Of a stretch of 64,000 nt of DNA, positions 1 through 9,400 are shown in pieces. Each line of letters begins with the position of its first letter. Position 1 is the first letter of the stretch. The translations under genes and the position numbers were made by a program. Origin of the DNA: Paracoccaceae bacterium (lineage in GTDB: Bacteria; Pseudomonadota; Alphaproteobacteria; Rhodobacterales; Rhodobacteraceae); contig JAIXZY010000075.1 in NCBI GenBank assembly GCA_027489355.1, positions 62,001 to 126,000 of the forward strand, given 5' to 3'. The notes under the pieces were generated by a model. It worked only from the letters and a program-made list of their open reading frames with translations. It made no database searches and had not been told where the DNA came from.

Positions 1-1406
1 GCCTCACCGAGGGCCGACTGGCTGCGGGCGGAGAAGGTGATGAGCTGGAAGGGCCAGTCCGAGGCCTCGGACGCGGCCAGGGCAGGGGGTTCCTGCACGA
101 CGACGAAGGCGTTGGTGCCGCCGACGCCAAGCGAGTTCACCCCGGCGCGGCGGGGGCCTTTGCGGCGGGGCCAGTCGTTGAGGCGGTCGTTGACGCGGAA
201 GGGGCTGCCGTCGAAGTCGATGGCGGGGTTCGGCGCCTCGAAGTTCAAGGACGGCGGCATCTGGCCGTGGTGCAGCGCGAGCGTGGTCTTGATGAGGCTT
301 GCCACGCCTGCGGCGGTGTCGAGGTGGCCGATGTTGGTTTTCACCGACCCGATCTTTGCGAAGCCTTTTTCGTTGGTGGTACGGCGGAAGGCTTCGGTCA
401 GCGCAGCGACTTCGATGGGGTCGCCAAGGTAGGTGCCGGTGCCGTGGCATTCGACATAGTCGATGGTCTCGGCAGGCGTTCCGGCGACGGCAAGGGCGGT
501 GGCGACGCAGGCGGATTGGCCTTCGACCGAAGGTGCCAGGTATCCCGCTTTCGCGGCCCCGTCGTTGTTGACCGCGGACCCCTTGATGACGCCCCAGATG
601 TGGTCGCCGTCGGCCAGCGCATCCTCGAGCCGCCGCAGCAACACCGTCCCGGCGCCCGAGCCGAAAACCGTGCCCTGCGCGCGATGGTCGAAGGCATGGC
701 AGACGCCGTCGGGCGAGAGGACCTCGCCTTCTTTGTAGATGTAGCCGCGGCCCTGGGGCAGGTCGATGGTCACGCCCCCCGCCAGCGCCATGTCGCATTC
801 GCCGTTCAGAAGCGCCTGGATCGCGTAGTGCGTGGCGACCAGCGACGTGGAGCAGGCGGTCTGCAGGCCGAGGCTTGGCCCCTTCAGGTCGAAGACGTGG
901 CTCACGCGGGTGGACAGGAAGTCCTTGTCGTTCCCCGTGTGACGCAGAAGGAACATGCCGGTGCTTTCGACCAGCGCCGGGTTCGAGCAGAGGTTGAAGT
1001 AGAAGTAGCTGCCCATCCCGCAGCCCGCGAAGACGCCGATGCGGCCCTTGAACCCTTCCGGAGTGTGCCCGGCATTCTCCAGCGCCTCCCAGGCGACTTC
1101 CAGGAACTGGCGGTGTTGGGGGTCCAGGATCGCGGCTTCCTTCGGCGAAAACCCGAAGAACTCGGCGTCGAAACGGTCGTAGCCTTCCAGAAGGGCGGCG
1201 GCCGGGACGTAGTTCGGGTTGCGCAACACGGCCGGGCTTTCGCCCGAAGCGAGGATCTCCTCCTCGGTCAGGCGGCGCACGGCGGAACGCCCCTCGCGCA
1301 GGTTGTCCCAATAGGCCTGAATGTCGGCGGCGCCCGGCAGGTGGGCGGCCATGCCGACGATGGCAATATCCGTTTCTGCGGGAAGGTCCTGCATTGCGTC
1401 CTTCAT
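1..1406 (-). CDS. Type I polyketide synthase, N-terminal ketosynthase region (partial)
   Basis: The reading frame starts at the ATG whose first base is 1406 and runs off the left edge of the window, so only about 468 residues are visible. They form a complete beta-ketoacyl synthase domain: an opening DIAIVGMAAHLPGA stretch, the nucleophile motif TACSTS near residue 185, and the two histidine motifs ECHGTGT and KTNIGHLDTAAG. The visible end is a KS-to-acyltransferase linker (SARSQSALGE), so further domains such as AT, KR and ACP are expected outside the window but not seen. The enzyme would condense acyl units by decarboxylative Claisen chemistry. It is divergent from an exopolysaccharide export module. 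A KS of a modular synthase, an iterative PKS or a PUFA-like synthase cannot be separated from this part alone; the start codon and KS identity are secure. Confidence 0.93.
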   Translation of the reverse strand, partial: MKDAMQDLPAETDIAIVGMAAHLPGAADIQAYWDNLREGRSAVRRLTEEEILASGESPAVLRNPNYVPAAALLEGYDRFDAEFFGFSPKEAAILDPQHRQFLEVAWEALENAGHTPEGFKGRIGVFAGCGMGSYFYFNLCSNPALVESTGMFLLRHTGNDKDFLSTRVSHVFDLKGPSLGLQTACSTSLVATHYAIQALLNGECDMALAGGVTIDLPQGRGYIYKEGEVLSPDGVCHAFDHRAQGTVFGSGAGTVLLRRLEDALADGDHIWGVIKGSAVNNDGAAKAGYLAPSVEGQSACVATALAVAGTPAETIDYVECHGTGTYLGDPIEVAALTEAFRRTTNEKGFAKIGSVKTNIGHLDTAAGVASLIKTTLALHHGQMPPSLNFEAPNPAIDFDGSPFRVNDRLNDWPRRKGPRRAGVNSLGVGGTNAFVVVQEPPALAASEASDWPFQLITFSARSQSALGE

Positions 1407-1809
1407 GCGACTGCCCTCTCGACTGCTGTGTGGCGGGCGGCGCCCTGGCCGCACCCGAACCGCGTCTGCCCGACGCCACCCCCTGGTTGCGAGGGGTCTT
1501 CCAGACGTTCCGGCACCAACATGCCTGCCTCGTACATGGCCAAAATCCGCCAGCTGGCCAGAGTCATCAACGATTCGCGCGCCGTAAAAATTTCCTTGGA
1601 CTTTCCTACAGCACCTTGCCCCGATACGCACGGACCTTGGACAAGAAAAACGCCATTTCCGGGGCAAACCTGCGTCTAGGCGGCTGATTTCCCTACTTTG
1701 TTGCCAAGCTGGCATCAGTAGACTGGAAGCCGTCGCCAGACCCTCGAAGTTTGCTTATTTAGGGGGAACAGCTCCCCAAGGGGCCGGGGAATTGCTTTAA
1801 GGTGAGTAG
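1407..1809. other. Divergent intergenic region (PKS / polysaccharide export)
   Basis: This 403-base spacer separates the divergent PKS and ExeA-like genes and should hold both promoters. It is visibly richer in A+T than the genes between about 1580 and 1770. I could not find a convincing -35/-10 pair on either strand. A small hairpin with GGGGA/TCCCC arms lies at 1763-1777, 33 bases before the ExeA-like start, and an AAGGTGAG ribosome binding site is at 1799-1806. No open frame in it looks coding. Confidence 0.6.
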
Positions 1810-2880
1810 ATGACGCGCAGTAGATCCCGCAAGTTGTTATCCCGCATCCTGTGGTTCGATCCGGATGCCGGTAACGACCTGCCTGCTGCCCAGACCGAAG
1901 CCAGTCTCCAGCCCGACCCTGCGCCCGCGCCCGTCGCCTCTGCGGTGGTCGAGCCTGATCCCGGTCCGGTGCCGTCCAAGCGCCCGCGGTCCCGCATCCT
2001 GGCGCGCGAACCGTTGCCGGCGCTGCAGGGCGACATCTACACCGAACATTTCGGGCTGACCCTGCGCCCTTTCGCGCTGACGCCCGACCCCGAGTTCCTG
2101 TACTGGCCGCAGTCGCACCAGCGGGCCTACACCATGCTGGAATACGGCATCCGCGCCAACGCGCCCATCACGCTGATCACCGGAGAGGTCGGCGCCGGCA
2201 AGACGACGCTGCTGCTGCACCTGATCCGCTCGTTGGGTCCGGAGATCCGCGTCGGCCTGATTTCCAACCCGCACGGATCGCGGGCCGAGCTTCTGCGCTG
2301 GGTCCTGCATTCGCTGGACGAACCGGCCGAGCCGAACGAAAGCTACGTCGACCTGTTCTCGCGCTTCCAGAACCTCCTGCTGTCAGAATACGCCGCGGGC
2401 CGGTCGGTGGTGCTGATCTTCGACGAGGCGCAGAACCTGACGGCCGAGGCGCTGGAAGAGCTGCGGATGTTCATCAACATCAACTCGGGCAAGGACGAGG
2501 TGCTGCAACTGGTGCTGATCGGCCAGCCCGAGCTGCGCGACCTGGTCTCGCGCCCGGAAATGCGCCAGTTCGCACAACGTGTCGCGGCCAGTTACCACCT
2601 GACGGCGATGGACCTGAAAACCGTCCGGGGCTATATCCCGCACCGGCTGATGGTGGCCGGCTGCGAGAGGCGAATCTTCACCGGACCGGCGATCGCGATG
2701 ATCCACAAGGTCACCGGCGGCGTTCCGCGCCTGGTGAACCAGCTTTGTGACCTGGCGATGGTCTATGCCTTCACGCGGGGCAAGCAGACCGTCACCCCGA
2801 CGACGATCCAGCGGGTGCTGGACGATGGCGTGTTTTTCTCGGCGAATGCCGCAAGCAATACCAGTGGGACCCCCGCATGA
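1810..2880 (+). CDS. ExeA-like AAA ATPase of polysaccharide export
   Basis: This is a 356-residue protein. The first 75 or so residues are proline- and arginine-rich and probably disordered. Then comes the conserved opening of ExeA/XrtA-associated ATPases (YTEHFGLTLRPFALTPDPEF), a P-loop GEVGAGKTT near residues 125-133 and a Walker B LIFDEAQN near 203. The family energises secretion or exopolysaccharide assembly at the inner membrane; the exact role here is inferred from the following Wzz and CpsD-like genes. The ATG at 1810 has an AGG core seven bases upstream. The stop overlaps the next start by four bases (ATGA), so the two are translationally coupled. The N-terminal extension before the ATPase domain is longer than in typical ExeA proteins. 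Confidence 0.85.
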   Translation: MTRSRSRKLLSRILWFDPDAGNDLPAAQTEASLQPDPAPAPVASAVVEPDPGPVPSKRPRSRILAREPLPALQGDIYTEHFGLTLRPFALTPDPEFLYWPQSHQRAYTMLEYGIRANAPITLITGEVGAGKTTLLLHLIRSLGPEIRVGLISNPHGSRAELLRWVLHSLDEPAEPNESYVDLFSRFQNLLLSEYAAGRSVVLIFDEAQNLTAEALEELRMFININSGKDEVLQLVLIGQPELRDLVSRPEMRQFAQRVAASYHLTAMDLKTVRGYIPHRLMVAGCERRIFTGPAIAMIHKVTGGVPRLVNQLCDLAMVYAFTRGKQTVTPTTIQRVLDDGVFFSANAASNTSGTPA

Positions 2881-4424
2881 CGTTTGACCTGCGTTTCTAC
2901 CTTTCCCAGATCCTGCGGCGGTTGCCGATCATCCTGGCGATCATCTTCACCACCACGATGGCCGGCATCCTGTATGCCGTCTCGCTGCCTCCGGTCTTCC
3001 GCGCCGAATCGCGGCTTCTGATCGAGAACGCGCAGATCCCCGACGAGCTGGCCGCCTCGACCGTGCGCAGCACCGCGGACGAGATCCTCCTGTCGATCCA
3101 GCAGCGCATCCTGACCCGCGAGAACCTGCTTGCCATCGGCGAACGGCACAACCTCTTCGCAGGGGCCGAGGGCGCGTCGCAGGAAGCCAAGCTGGAAATG
3201 ATCGGCAGCCGCATCGCGATCTACATGCCCACCACTCAGGGCAATACCGGGGTCGTCACCGTCTCGTTCGGGGCTTCCGAGCCCGAGCTCTCTGCCAGCG
3301 TCACCAACGAGATCGCCGACCAGATCCTGCAGTGGAACACCGAGCTGCGGACCAAGGCCTCGGGCAGCACGCTGGACTTCTTCGAGCAGGAGGTCCGCCG
3401 CCTGACCGACGAGCTGGCCCAGCAGAACGCGAAGATCCTGGAGTTCGAACAGCAGAACCGGGACGCGCTGCCCGAAAGCCTGGAATACCGGCGGACGCGC
3501 CAGGCCAGCCAGCAGGAACGCCTGCTGCAGGTCGACCGCGAGCTTGCCGCCCTGCGCGACCGCCGCGACCGGCTGACCGAGCTTTACGACCAGACCGGGG
3601 CTCTCGTCACCTCGGGGACCGACCAGACGCCGGAACAGGCCCGCCTGGAGGAGGCGCGTCAGCAACTGGCCTCGGCGCTGGTGGTACTGTCGCCGACCAA
3701 CCCGCGCGTCCGCGCCCTGCAGAACGAGGTCGCCGCGCTGGAAGAGGCGGTGAAGGCCCAGCTCGGAGCCTCGGGCGGGGGCCAGCTTTCGGCCTTCGAG
3801 GTGCAGATGCTGGACATCGACGGCCAGATCACCTTCCTGGCCGAACAGAAGAAGCTTCTGGAAGAGGACCTTCGCAAGCTTGAATCCTCGATCGAGGCGA
3901 CGCCCAGCAACTCGATCCGGCTGGCGGAACTGCAAAGCGACTACGAGACCCTGCGCGTGCAGTACGAGGAAGCCGTCGCCAGCCTGTCCGAGGCGCGGAT
4001 GGGTGACCGGATCGAGGTCACCGACCGCGGCCAGCGCATCACGGTGATCGAGAAGGCGGTCCCCCCCGCCTTCCGCGCCGAGCCGAACCGCAAGCGGATC
4101 ACCATCGCCTCGTTCGGAGCCGGGGTGATCCTGTCCGGCGCGCTTCTCTTGATGCTGGAGATCCTGAACCAGACCGTCCGCCGCCCCTCCGAGCTGGTCA
4201 AGGCGCTGGGGGCGGCGCCCTTCGGCACAGTGGGGTACCTTCCGGGCGCACCGGCCACGGGCGTCCGCCGGTCCTACAACGGGGTGATCCTGCTGGCGGT
4301 CCTGGCCATCAACATCCCGATCATCCTTCTGGTGGTGCACCTCTACGTGACGCCGCTGGGATCCCTTCTGGGCCTCGCGCCCGATGCGACCGCCGAGGCG
4401 CCTGCCGCGGCCCAGACCGAGTGA
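2877..4424 (+). CDS. Wzz/GumC-type polysaccharide chain-length determinant
   Basis: The 515-residue product has the layout of polysaccharide co-polymerases: a transmembrane helix at about residues 17-37, a long periplasmic part with heptad-rich coiled coil from roughly 160 to 290, a second helix at about 408-428 and a third near 468-492. The family sets polymer length and gates export in the inner membrane together with a Wzy polymerase and an outer-membrane channel; neither is in this window. No cytoplasmic kinase domain is fused. That function is supplied by the separate gene eight bases downstream. The start overlaps the preceding stop (ATGA). The C-terminal tail is alanine- and proline-rich. 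Family assignment is firm; substrate polymer is unknown. Confidence 0.88.
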   Translation: MTFDLRFYLSQILRRLPIILAIIFTTTMAGILYAVSLPPVFRAESRLLIENAQIPDELAASTVRSTADEILLSIQQRILTRENLLAIGERHNLFAGAEGASQEAKLEMIGSRIAIYMPTTQGNTGVVTVSFGASEPELSASVTNEIADQILQWNTELRTKASGSTLDFFEQEVRRLTDELAQQNAKILEFEQQNRDALPESLEYRRTRQASQQERLLQVDRELAALRDRRDRLTELYDQTGALVTSGTDQTPEQARLEEARQQLASALVVLSPTNPRVRALQNEVAALEEAVKAQLGASGGGQLSAFEVQMLDIDGQITFLAEQKKLLEEDLRKLESSIEATPSNSIRLAELQSDYETLRVQYEEAVASLSEARMGDRIEVTDRGQRITVIEKAVPPAFRAEPNRKRITIASFGAGVILSGALLLMLEILNQTVRRPSELVKALGAAPFGTVGYLPGAPATGVRRSYNGVILLAVLAINIPIILLVVHLYVTPLGSLLGLAPDATAEAPAAAQTE

Positions 4425-4431
4425 GTTCAAG

Positions 4432-5238
4432 ATGGAACGGATACAGTCTGCCCTTGCCAAGGCCCGTGCCGCCCGTGACCGCAAGCTGCAGGTCACGAAC
4501 CCCGTAACCGGCAAGAAGGTCGCCGAGACGGGGCCGTGGCCCGCGTTGGGCCAGCTGACGCTCAATCCTGGCCACCTGGAGCGCAACCGCATCGTCGCGC
4601 TCCACCCGGGGCACAACGCGGCCAGCTTCGACGTGATGCGCACCAACCTCTTGCGGACGCTGCGGACCAATGGCTGGACCCGCGTCGCCATCACCTCGCC
4701 CACGCCCGCCTGCGGCAAGTCCACCGTGGCCGCGAACCTGGCCTTCAGCCTGGCCCGCCTGGCCGATACTCGCGTGCTTCTCGTCGAACTTGACCTGCGC
4801 CACCCGTCGCTCAGCCGGATGCTGGGCGTCGAAGGCGGGCAGAACTTCGCGGCCTCGCTGGCCGAGGGGAAGGTCGACTTCGCCCAGATCCGCCGCGCGG
4901 GCGACAACCTGGCCGTGGCGCTGAACTCTCGCGCAATGGAGAATCCGGCCGAACTGCTGTCGGCCGCCCGCACCGCCGACGTGATCGACGAGATCGAGGC
5001 CCAGCTGCGCCCCGACGTGGTGATCTTCGACCTGTCCCCCGTTCTGGTCAGCGACGACGCCATCGCCTTTCTCGACCAGGTCGACTGCGCGCTGATCGTC
5101 GCCGCGGCAGATGAAAGCACGGTGGCCGAGATCGAGAAATGCGGGAAGGACCTTGCCAAGCGCACCCAGGTCCTGGGCGTGGTGCTGAACAAGTGCCGGT
5201 ACCGGGAACAGGAAGACACGCTGGTCTATCCCGAATAA
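4432..5238 (+). CDS. CpsD/CapB-family tyrosine-protein kinase-like ATPase
   Basis: The 268-residue protein belongs to the BY-kinase/ParA-like P-loop family that partners with Wzz proteins in capsule and exopolysaccharide export. The start chosen is the ATG of MERIQSALAKARAARD, typical for Rhodobacterales members. An upstream in-frame ATG at 4384 lies inside the Wzz gene and is unlikely. The P-loop reads SPTPACGKST near residues 89-98, where a proline replaces the usual first glycine or alanine. The A' motif is VELDLR instead of the usual DxDxR form, and Walker B ends DLSP. The C-terminus has only two tyrosines (CRYREQEDTLVYPE), not a long tyrosine cluster. It may therefore be a weak kinase or mainly a regulatory ATPase. 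Confidence 0.82.
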   Translation: MERIQSALAKARAARDRKLQVTNPVTGKKVAETGPWPALGQLTLNPGHLERNRIVALHPGHNAASFDVMRTNLLRTLRTNGWTRVAITSPTPACGKSTVAANLAFSLARLADTRVLLVELDLRHPSLSRMLGVEGGQNFAASLAEGKVDFAQIRRAGDNLAVALNSRAMENPAELLSAARTADVIDEIEAQLRPDVVIFDLSPVLVSDDAIAFLDQVDCALIVAAADESTVAEIEKCGKDLAKRTQVLGVVLNKCRYREQEDTLVYPE

Positions 5239-5246
5239 GGGGGCTG

Positions 5247-5277
5247 AAAACGACAAAGGGGCCCGCTAGGGGGCCCC
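5247..5277 (-). terminator. Terminator of tRNA-Gly, possibly bidirectional
   Basis: GGGGCCC at 5258-5264 and GGGCCCC at 5271-5277 form a seven-pair stem. Read on the minus strand, the stem is followed by TTTGTCGTTTT, as expected of an intrinsic terminator for the tRNA gene. On the plus strand, where the polysaccharide genes end 20 bases earlier, the T tract is weak. Confidence 0.7.
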
Positions 5278-5291
5278 TCGTCTGGTCCGGA

Positions 5292-5366
5292 TGGAGCGGG
5301 CGATGAGATTCGAACTCACGACCCTAACCTTGGCAAGGTTATGCTCTACCCCTGAGCTACGCCCGC
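5292..5366 (-). tRNA. tRNA-Gly (anticodon GCC)
   Basis: The minus strand folds into a full cloverleaf. The acceptor stem is GCGGGCG pairing with CGCCCGC. The D arm is AGCTCAGGGGTAGAGC. The anticodon loop is CTTGCCAAG, with GCC decoding GGC and GGU glycine codons. The T arm contains GTTCGAATC. The discriminator is T and the CCA end is encoded (5292-5294). Confidence 0.97.
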
Positions 5367-5386
5367 ACCGTCTGGACGAGCGAGGA

Positions 5387-5413
5387 TTTATAAAGACCGG
5401 CGGGGGGCCGCAA
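5387..5413 (-). promoter_or_regulatory. Putative promoter of tRNA-Gly
   Basis: On the minus strand TTGCGG (5408-5413) and TATAAA (5387-5392) are separated by 15 bases. The -10 hexamer lies 20 bases upstream of the tRNA 5' end. The spacing is one or two bases short of ideal, but the TATAAA box stands out in this G+C-rich DNA. Confidence 0.5.
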
Positions 5414-5675
5414 GAGGGAAAGTGACAGCGGCACAAAAATTTCTGCAAAAGCCTGCTGCGACCCGCTGCCGAAGCCTGGGAAAACCCACCACAAACGCTT
5501 AGTGCAGGTGCGGCGTCAATCCATGTTGCAGCGCAGTAAACTCGCTGTGAGGTTTGCGCAAACAGCCGCGAATCCCCTTGGATAGCGTAACGTTTTTAAT
5601 AACTTGCGCGGCGAAGGCAGAGTCGCCTTCTTGCGCGGCCGCCGCTTCTGCGCTGCCGCAAACTGGAGAGTTACC
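5414..5675. other. Intergenic region before the EF-hand gene
   Basis: The region between the divergent tRNA and the EF-hand gene holds no coding frame that I trust. It has a perfect 12-base palindrome GTTTGCGCAAAC at 5552-5563 and an A+T-rich patch with TTTTTAATAA at 5593-5602 that could be a -10 region for the EF-hand gene. I could not pair it with a good -35. Confidence 0.45.
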
Positions 5676-5990
5676 ATGAACAAAATCGCATTCGTCCTGG
5701 CCGCCTCGGTCCTGTCCGCCACCGCCGCTTTCGCCGAAGGCGAAGCTCCGGCCGCTGACGCCGCCGCGACCGATGCTGCTGCCACCGAAGCTCCGGCTGC
5801 CGACGCTGCTGCCGCTCCGGTCGTCGCTGACACCGATGCGAACGGCACGTTCTCGCTGGCCGAAGTGCAGGCTGTCTACACCGCTGTGACCGAAGAGACC
5901 TTCAAGGCCGCCGACACCGACGCTTCGGGCGAACTGTCGGCCGAAGAGCTGCAGGCCGCCGTCGACGCGGGCGCCTTCACCGCCGCCTGA
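5676..5990 (+). CDS. Small exported EF-hand protein
   Basis: The 104-residue product starts with a Sec signal peptide (MNKIAFVLAASVLSATAAFA, cleavage expected after AFA). It is followed by an alanine-rich linker of A, D, T, E and P repeats. Two EF-hand loops close the protein: DTDANGTFSLAE and DTDASGELSAEE, each with Asp at positions 1 and 3, Asn or Ser at 5, Gly at 6 and Glu at 12. It should be a small periplasmic calcium-binding protein of unknown role. The ATG at 5676 is chosen because it places the signal peptide at the N-terminus and has GGAGAG nine bases upstream; a longer frame from 5604 has no such support. A strong terminator follows, so it is a single-gene unit. Confidence 0.85.
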   Translation: MNKIAFVLAASVLSATAAFAEGEAPAADAAATDAAATEAPAADAAAAPVVADTDANGTFSLAEVQAVYTAVTEETFKAADTDASGELSAEELQAAVDAGAFTAA

Positions 5991-6013
5991 TCGACCGCGC
6001 TTTGCGCTGTCCG

Positions 6014-6040
6014 GGGCCGTCCCTTGGGGGCGGCCCTTTT
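6014..6040 (+). terminator. Intrinsic terminator of the EF-hand gene
   Basis: GGGCCG (6014-6019) pairs with CGGCCC (6031-6036), extended inward by CCC/GGG, and is followed directly by TTTT. It lies 23 bases after the stop codon. Confidence 0.85.
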
Positions 6041-6154
6041 GCTTGGCGCGCTTCCGCCGATCCCGCCGGTGGCCCGGAACCGGAAGCCGCTCCCGGTCGT
6101 CATCCCGTCATGAAGGCGGCGCAGGTTGCGTCGCCCGCAGACAGGAGAACCGCG

Positions 6155-6352
6155 ATGAACAACGATCAGATCGCCGGCATGTGGAAGCAGATGAAGGGCG
6201 AGGCCAAGGTCATGTGGGGCAAGCTGACCGACGATGACCTCGACATTGCCGAGGGCCACAAGGACAAGCTCACCGGCCGGATCCAGGAGCGTTACGGCCG
6301 CACCAAGGAAGAGGCGCAGCGCGAGGTCGACGACTTCTTCTCGCGCTACTGA
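6155..6352 (+). CDS. CsbD family stress-response protein
   Basis: The 65-residue protein matches the CsbD pattern: an N-terminal QIAGMWKQMKGEAKVMWGKL block and a central DKLTGRIQERYG block. CsbD proteins are abundant small cytoplasmic proteins induced by general stress; their molecular function is unsettled. The ATG at 6155 has an AGGAG ribosome binding site 8-9 bases upstream. An in-frame open stretch back to 6002 overlaps the preceding terminator and is rejected. It stands alone between a terminator and a palindromic repeat. Confidence 0.9.
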   Translation: MNNDQIAGMWKQMKGEAKVMWGKLTDDDLDIAEGHKDKLTGRIQERYGRTKEEAQREVDDFFSRY

Positions 6353-6360
6353 CGCGGAAG

Positions 6361-6389
6361 GGTAGGGTGGGCGGATCGCCCACCTTACC
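6361..6389. repeat. Palindromic repeat, GGTGGGCG family
   Basis: GGTAGGGTGGGCG and CGCCCACCTTACC flank a three-base loop eight bases after the csbD-like stop. The same core with one or two changes recurs at 42974 and 43091, and a GGTGCGC variant occurs at 27733. It can fold into a 13-pair hairpin and may end transcripts. Confidence 0.7.
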
Positions 6390-6461
6390 TGCCGGGTCCA
6401 AACTCTTTCAGAATTCCTGACGTCCGCGGCCAAGCCATTGAGTTCCTTGGCTGCAGATTGC

Positions 6462-6476
6462 TGTCCAGCGTGGACA
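6462..6476. repeat. Palindromic repeat, TGTCCA-n3-TGGACA
   Basis: TGTCCA-GCG-TGGACA lies between the convergent csbD-like and pyruvate carboxylase genes. The same TGTCCAC half-site recurs as a longer palindrome at 14144, 34998 and 59151. It is intergenic each time. Confidence 0.65.
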
Positions 6477-6496
6477 GGCCGCCGTGACGGCCCGCC

Positions 6497-9400
6497 TCAC
6501 TCCAGCTCGATCAGCAGGTCCTTGGCCTCGATCTGGGTGCCGGGGTGGACATGGATTGCCTTGACCAGCGCCTCGCGGTCGCAGTGCAGGCCGGTTTCCA
6601 TCTTCATCGCCTCGATGTTCAGCAGCAGGTCGCCCGCCCGGACCTTCTGGCCGACCGTGACCGCGATCGAGGCCACCGCGCCGGGCATCGGCGCGCCGAC
6701 ATGGGCGGGGTTGCCGTCCTGGGCCTTGGGCCGGGCCGCCGTCTTCGCCTTGATCGCCCGGTTCGGCACCCGGATCACGCGGGGCTGGCCGTTCAGCTCG
6801 AAGAAGACCTTGACCTCGCCGTCCTCGCTCGTCTCGCCCACCGCCTGCAGCCGGATCTCCAGCGTCTTGCCGGGGTCGATCTCGAGGCTGACCTCGTCGC
6901 CGGGCTGCATGCCGTAGAAGAAGACCGGCGTCGGCAGGGTGCGGACCGGCCCGTAGGTCTTGTGGCGGCCCATGTAGTCGAGGAAGACCTTGGGATACAT
7001 GAGGTAGCCGTTCAGGTCCTCGTCATCGACGGTGATCCCGTTCATCTCCTCGGACACCTTCTTGCGGACCGCTTCGATGTCCACCGGAGGCAGGGTCTTG
7101 CCGGGTCGGTCGGTCAGCGGCGCCTCGCCCTTCAGGACCTTCTTCAGGATGCCCTGCGGCCAGCCGCCATGCGGTTGCCCGAGGTTGCCCTTCAGCATGT
7201 CCACCACGCTGTCGGGGAAGGCCACGTCGACCGAGGGGTCCTCGACCTGCGCGCGGGTCAGGCCTTGCGCCACCATCATCAGGGCCATGTCGCCCACGAC
7301 CTTCGACGACGGCGTGACCTTCACGATGTCGCCGAACATCTGGTTGGCATCGGCATAGGCCTGGGCGACCTCGTGCCAGCGTTCCTCCAGCCCAAGACTG
7401 CGGGCCTGGGCCTTGAGGTTGGTGAACTGCCCGCCGGGCATTTCGTGCAGGTAGACTTCCGAGGCGGGGGCCTGCAACCCGCTCTCGAAGGCCGCATACT
7501 GCTTGCGGACGGCTTCCCAGTAGTCCGAGATCTGCCGCACCGCCGCGATGTCCAGGCCGGTGTCGCGGTCGGTGTTCCGAAGCGCCTCGACGATCGACCC
7601 AAGGCAGGGCTGCGAGGTCCCGCCGGAGAAGGCGTCCATCGCCGCGTCCACCGCATCGACACCCGCATCGCAAGCGGCAAGGATCGTGGCCGCCCCGGCC
7701 CCCGAGGTGTCGTGGGTGTGGAAGTGAACGGGCAGCCCGATTTCCTGCTTCAACGCCTTGATCAGCACACGGGCCGAGGCGGGTTTCATCAGGCCGGCCA
7801 TGTCCTTCAGGCCCAGCACATGCGCCCCCGCCGATTTCAGTTCCTTGGCGCGGTCGAGGTAGTATTTCAGGTCATACTTCGACCGGGCCGGGTCCAGCAG
7901 GTCGCCCGTGTAGCAGATCGTGCCTTCGCAGACCTTGTTCGCCTCTATCACCGCGTCCATCGCGACGCGCATGTTCTCGACCCAGTTGAGGGAATCGAAC
8001 ACCCGGAACACGTCAACGCCGGTTTTCGCCGCCTGCAAGACGAAGGATCGAACAACGTTGTCCGGGTAGTTCGTGTAGCCCACCCCGTTCGAGGCGCGCA
8101 GCAGCATCTGCGTCATCAGGTTCGGCATCGCGGCGCGGAGGTCGCGGAGGCGCTGCCAGGGGCATTCCTGCAGGAAGCGGTAGGCCACGTCGAAGGTGGC
8201 CCCGCCCCAGCATTCGACGCTGAAGAGCTGCGGCAGGTTCGCGGCATAGGCGGGGGCGACCTTGATCATGTCGATCGACCGCATCCGGGTCGCCAGCAGC
8301 GACTGGTGCCCGTCGCGCATCGTCGTGTCGGTCAGCAGGACCTTCTGCTGTTCCTTCATCCAGTCGGCAACGGCCTGCGGACCCTTCTGCTCCAAGAGGT
8401 TCCGGGTCCCCATCGCCGGGGCGGCCCTGGGCGCGGGCGGCTTCGGCGCCTTCGCCTCGGCCGGGGGCTTCGGGCGGCCCGCCGTCTCGGGATGGCCGTT
8501 CACGGTGATATCGGCGATGTAGAGGAGGATCTTCGTCGCCCGGTCGCGCCGCTTCTTGAAAGCGAAGAGCTCGGGCGTCGTGTCGATGAACTTGGTGGTG
8601 TAGGTGTCGTTCAGGAAGGTCGGGTGCTTCAGGAGGTTGATCACGAACTCGATGTTCGTGGCCACGCCCCGGATGCGGAACTCGCGCAGCGCCCGGTCCA
8701 TGCGGGCGATCGCCTTTTCGGGCGTCTGGGCATGGGCCGTGACCTTCACCAGAAGCGAGTCGTAGTAGCGGGTGATGACCGACCCCGCATAAGCCGTGCC
8801 GCCATCCAGGCGGATGCCGTTCCCGGTGGCGCTACGATACGCAGTGAGCCGCCCATAGTCCGGGATGAAGTTGTTCAGCGGGTCTTCCGTCGTCACCCGG
8901 CACTGCAGCGCGTGGCCGTTCAGCTTCACATCGGCCTGGGAGGCAACGCCGGTCGCCTCGGGCAGGGACTTGCCTTCCTCGATCAGGATCTGGGCCTGGA
9001 CGATGTCGATCCCCGTGACCTCTTCGGTGACGGTGTGTTCGACCTGGACGCGCGGGTTCACCTCGATGAAGTAGAACTTGCCCGAATCCATATCCATCAG
9101 GAACTCGACGGTTCCGGCGCATTCATAGGCGACATGGCCGCAGATGCGCTTGGCCATCTCGCAGACTTCCTCGCGCTGCGCCTGCGTGAGGTAGGGGGCG
9201 GGCGCGCGTTCGACGACCTTCTGGTTCCGGCGCTGGACGGTGCAGTCGCGTTCCCAAAGGTGCCAGCAGTTGCCCTGCTTGTCGCCCAGGATCTGCACCT
9301 CGACGTGGCGCGCCCGGGTGATCATCTTCTCGAGATACCCTTCGCCGTTCCCGAAGGCCGCTTCCGCCTCGCGACGGCCCTCGCGGACCTTGGCCTCCAG

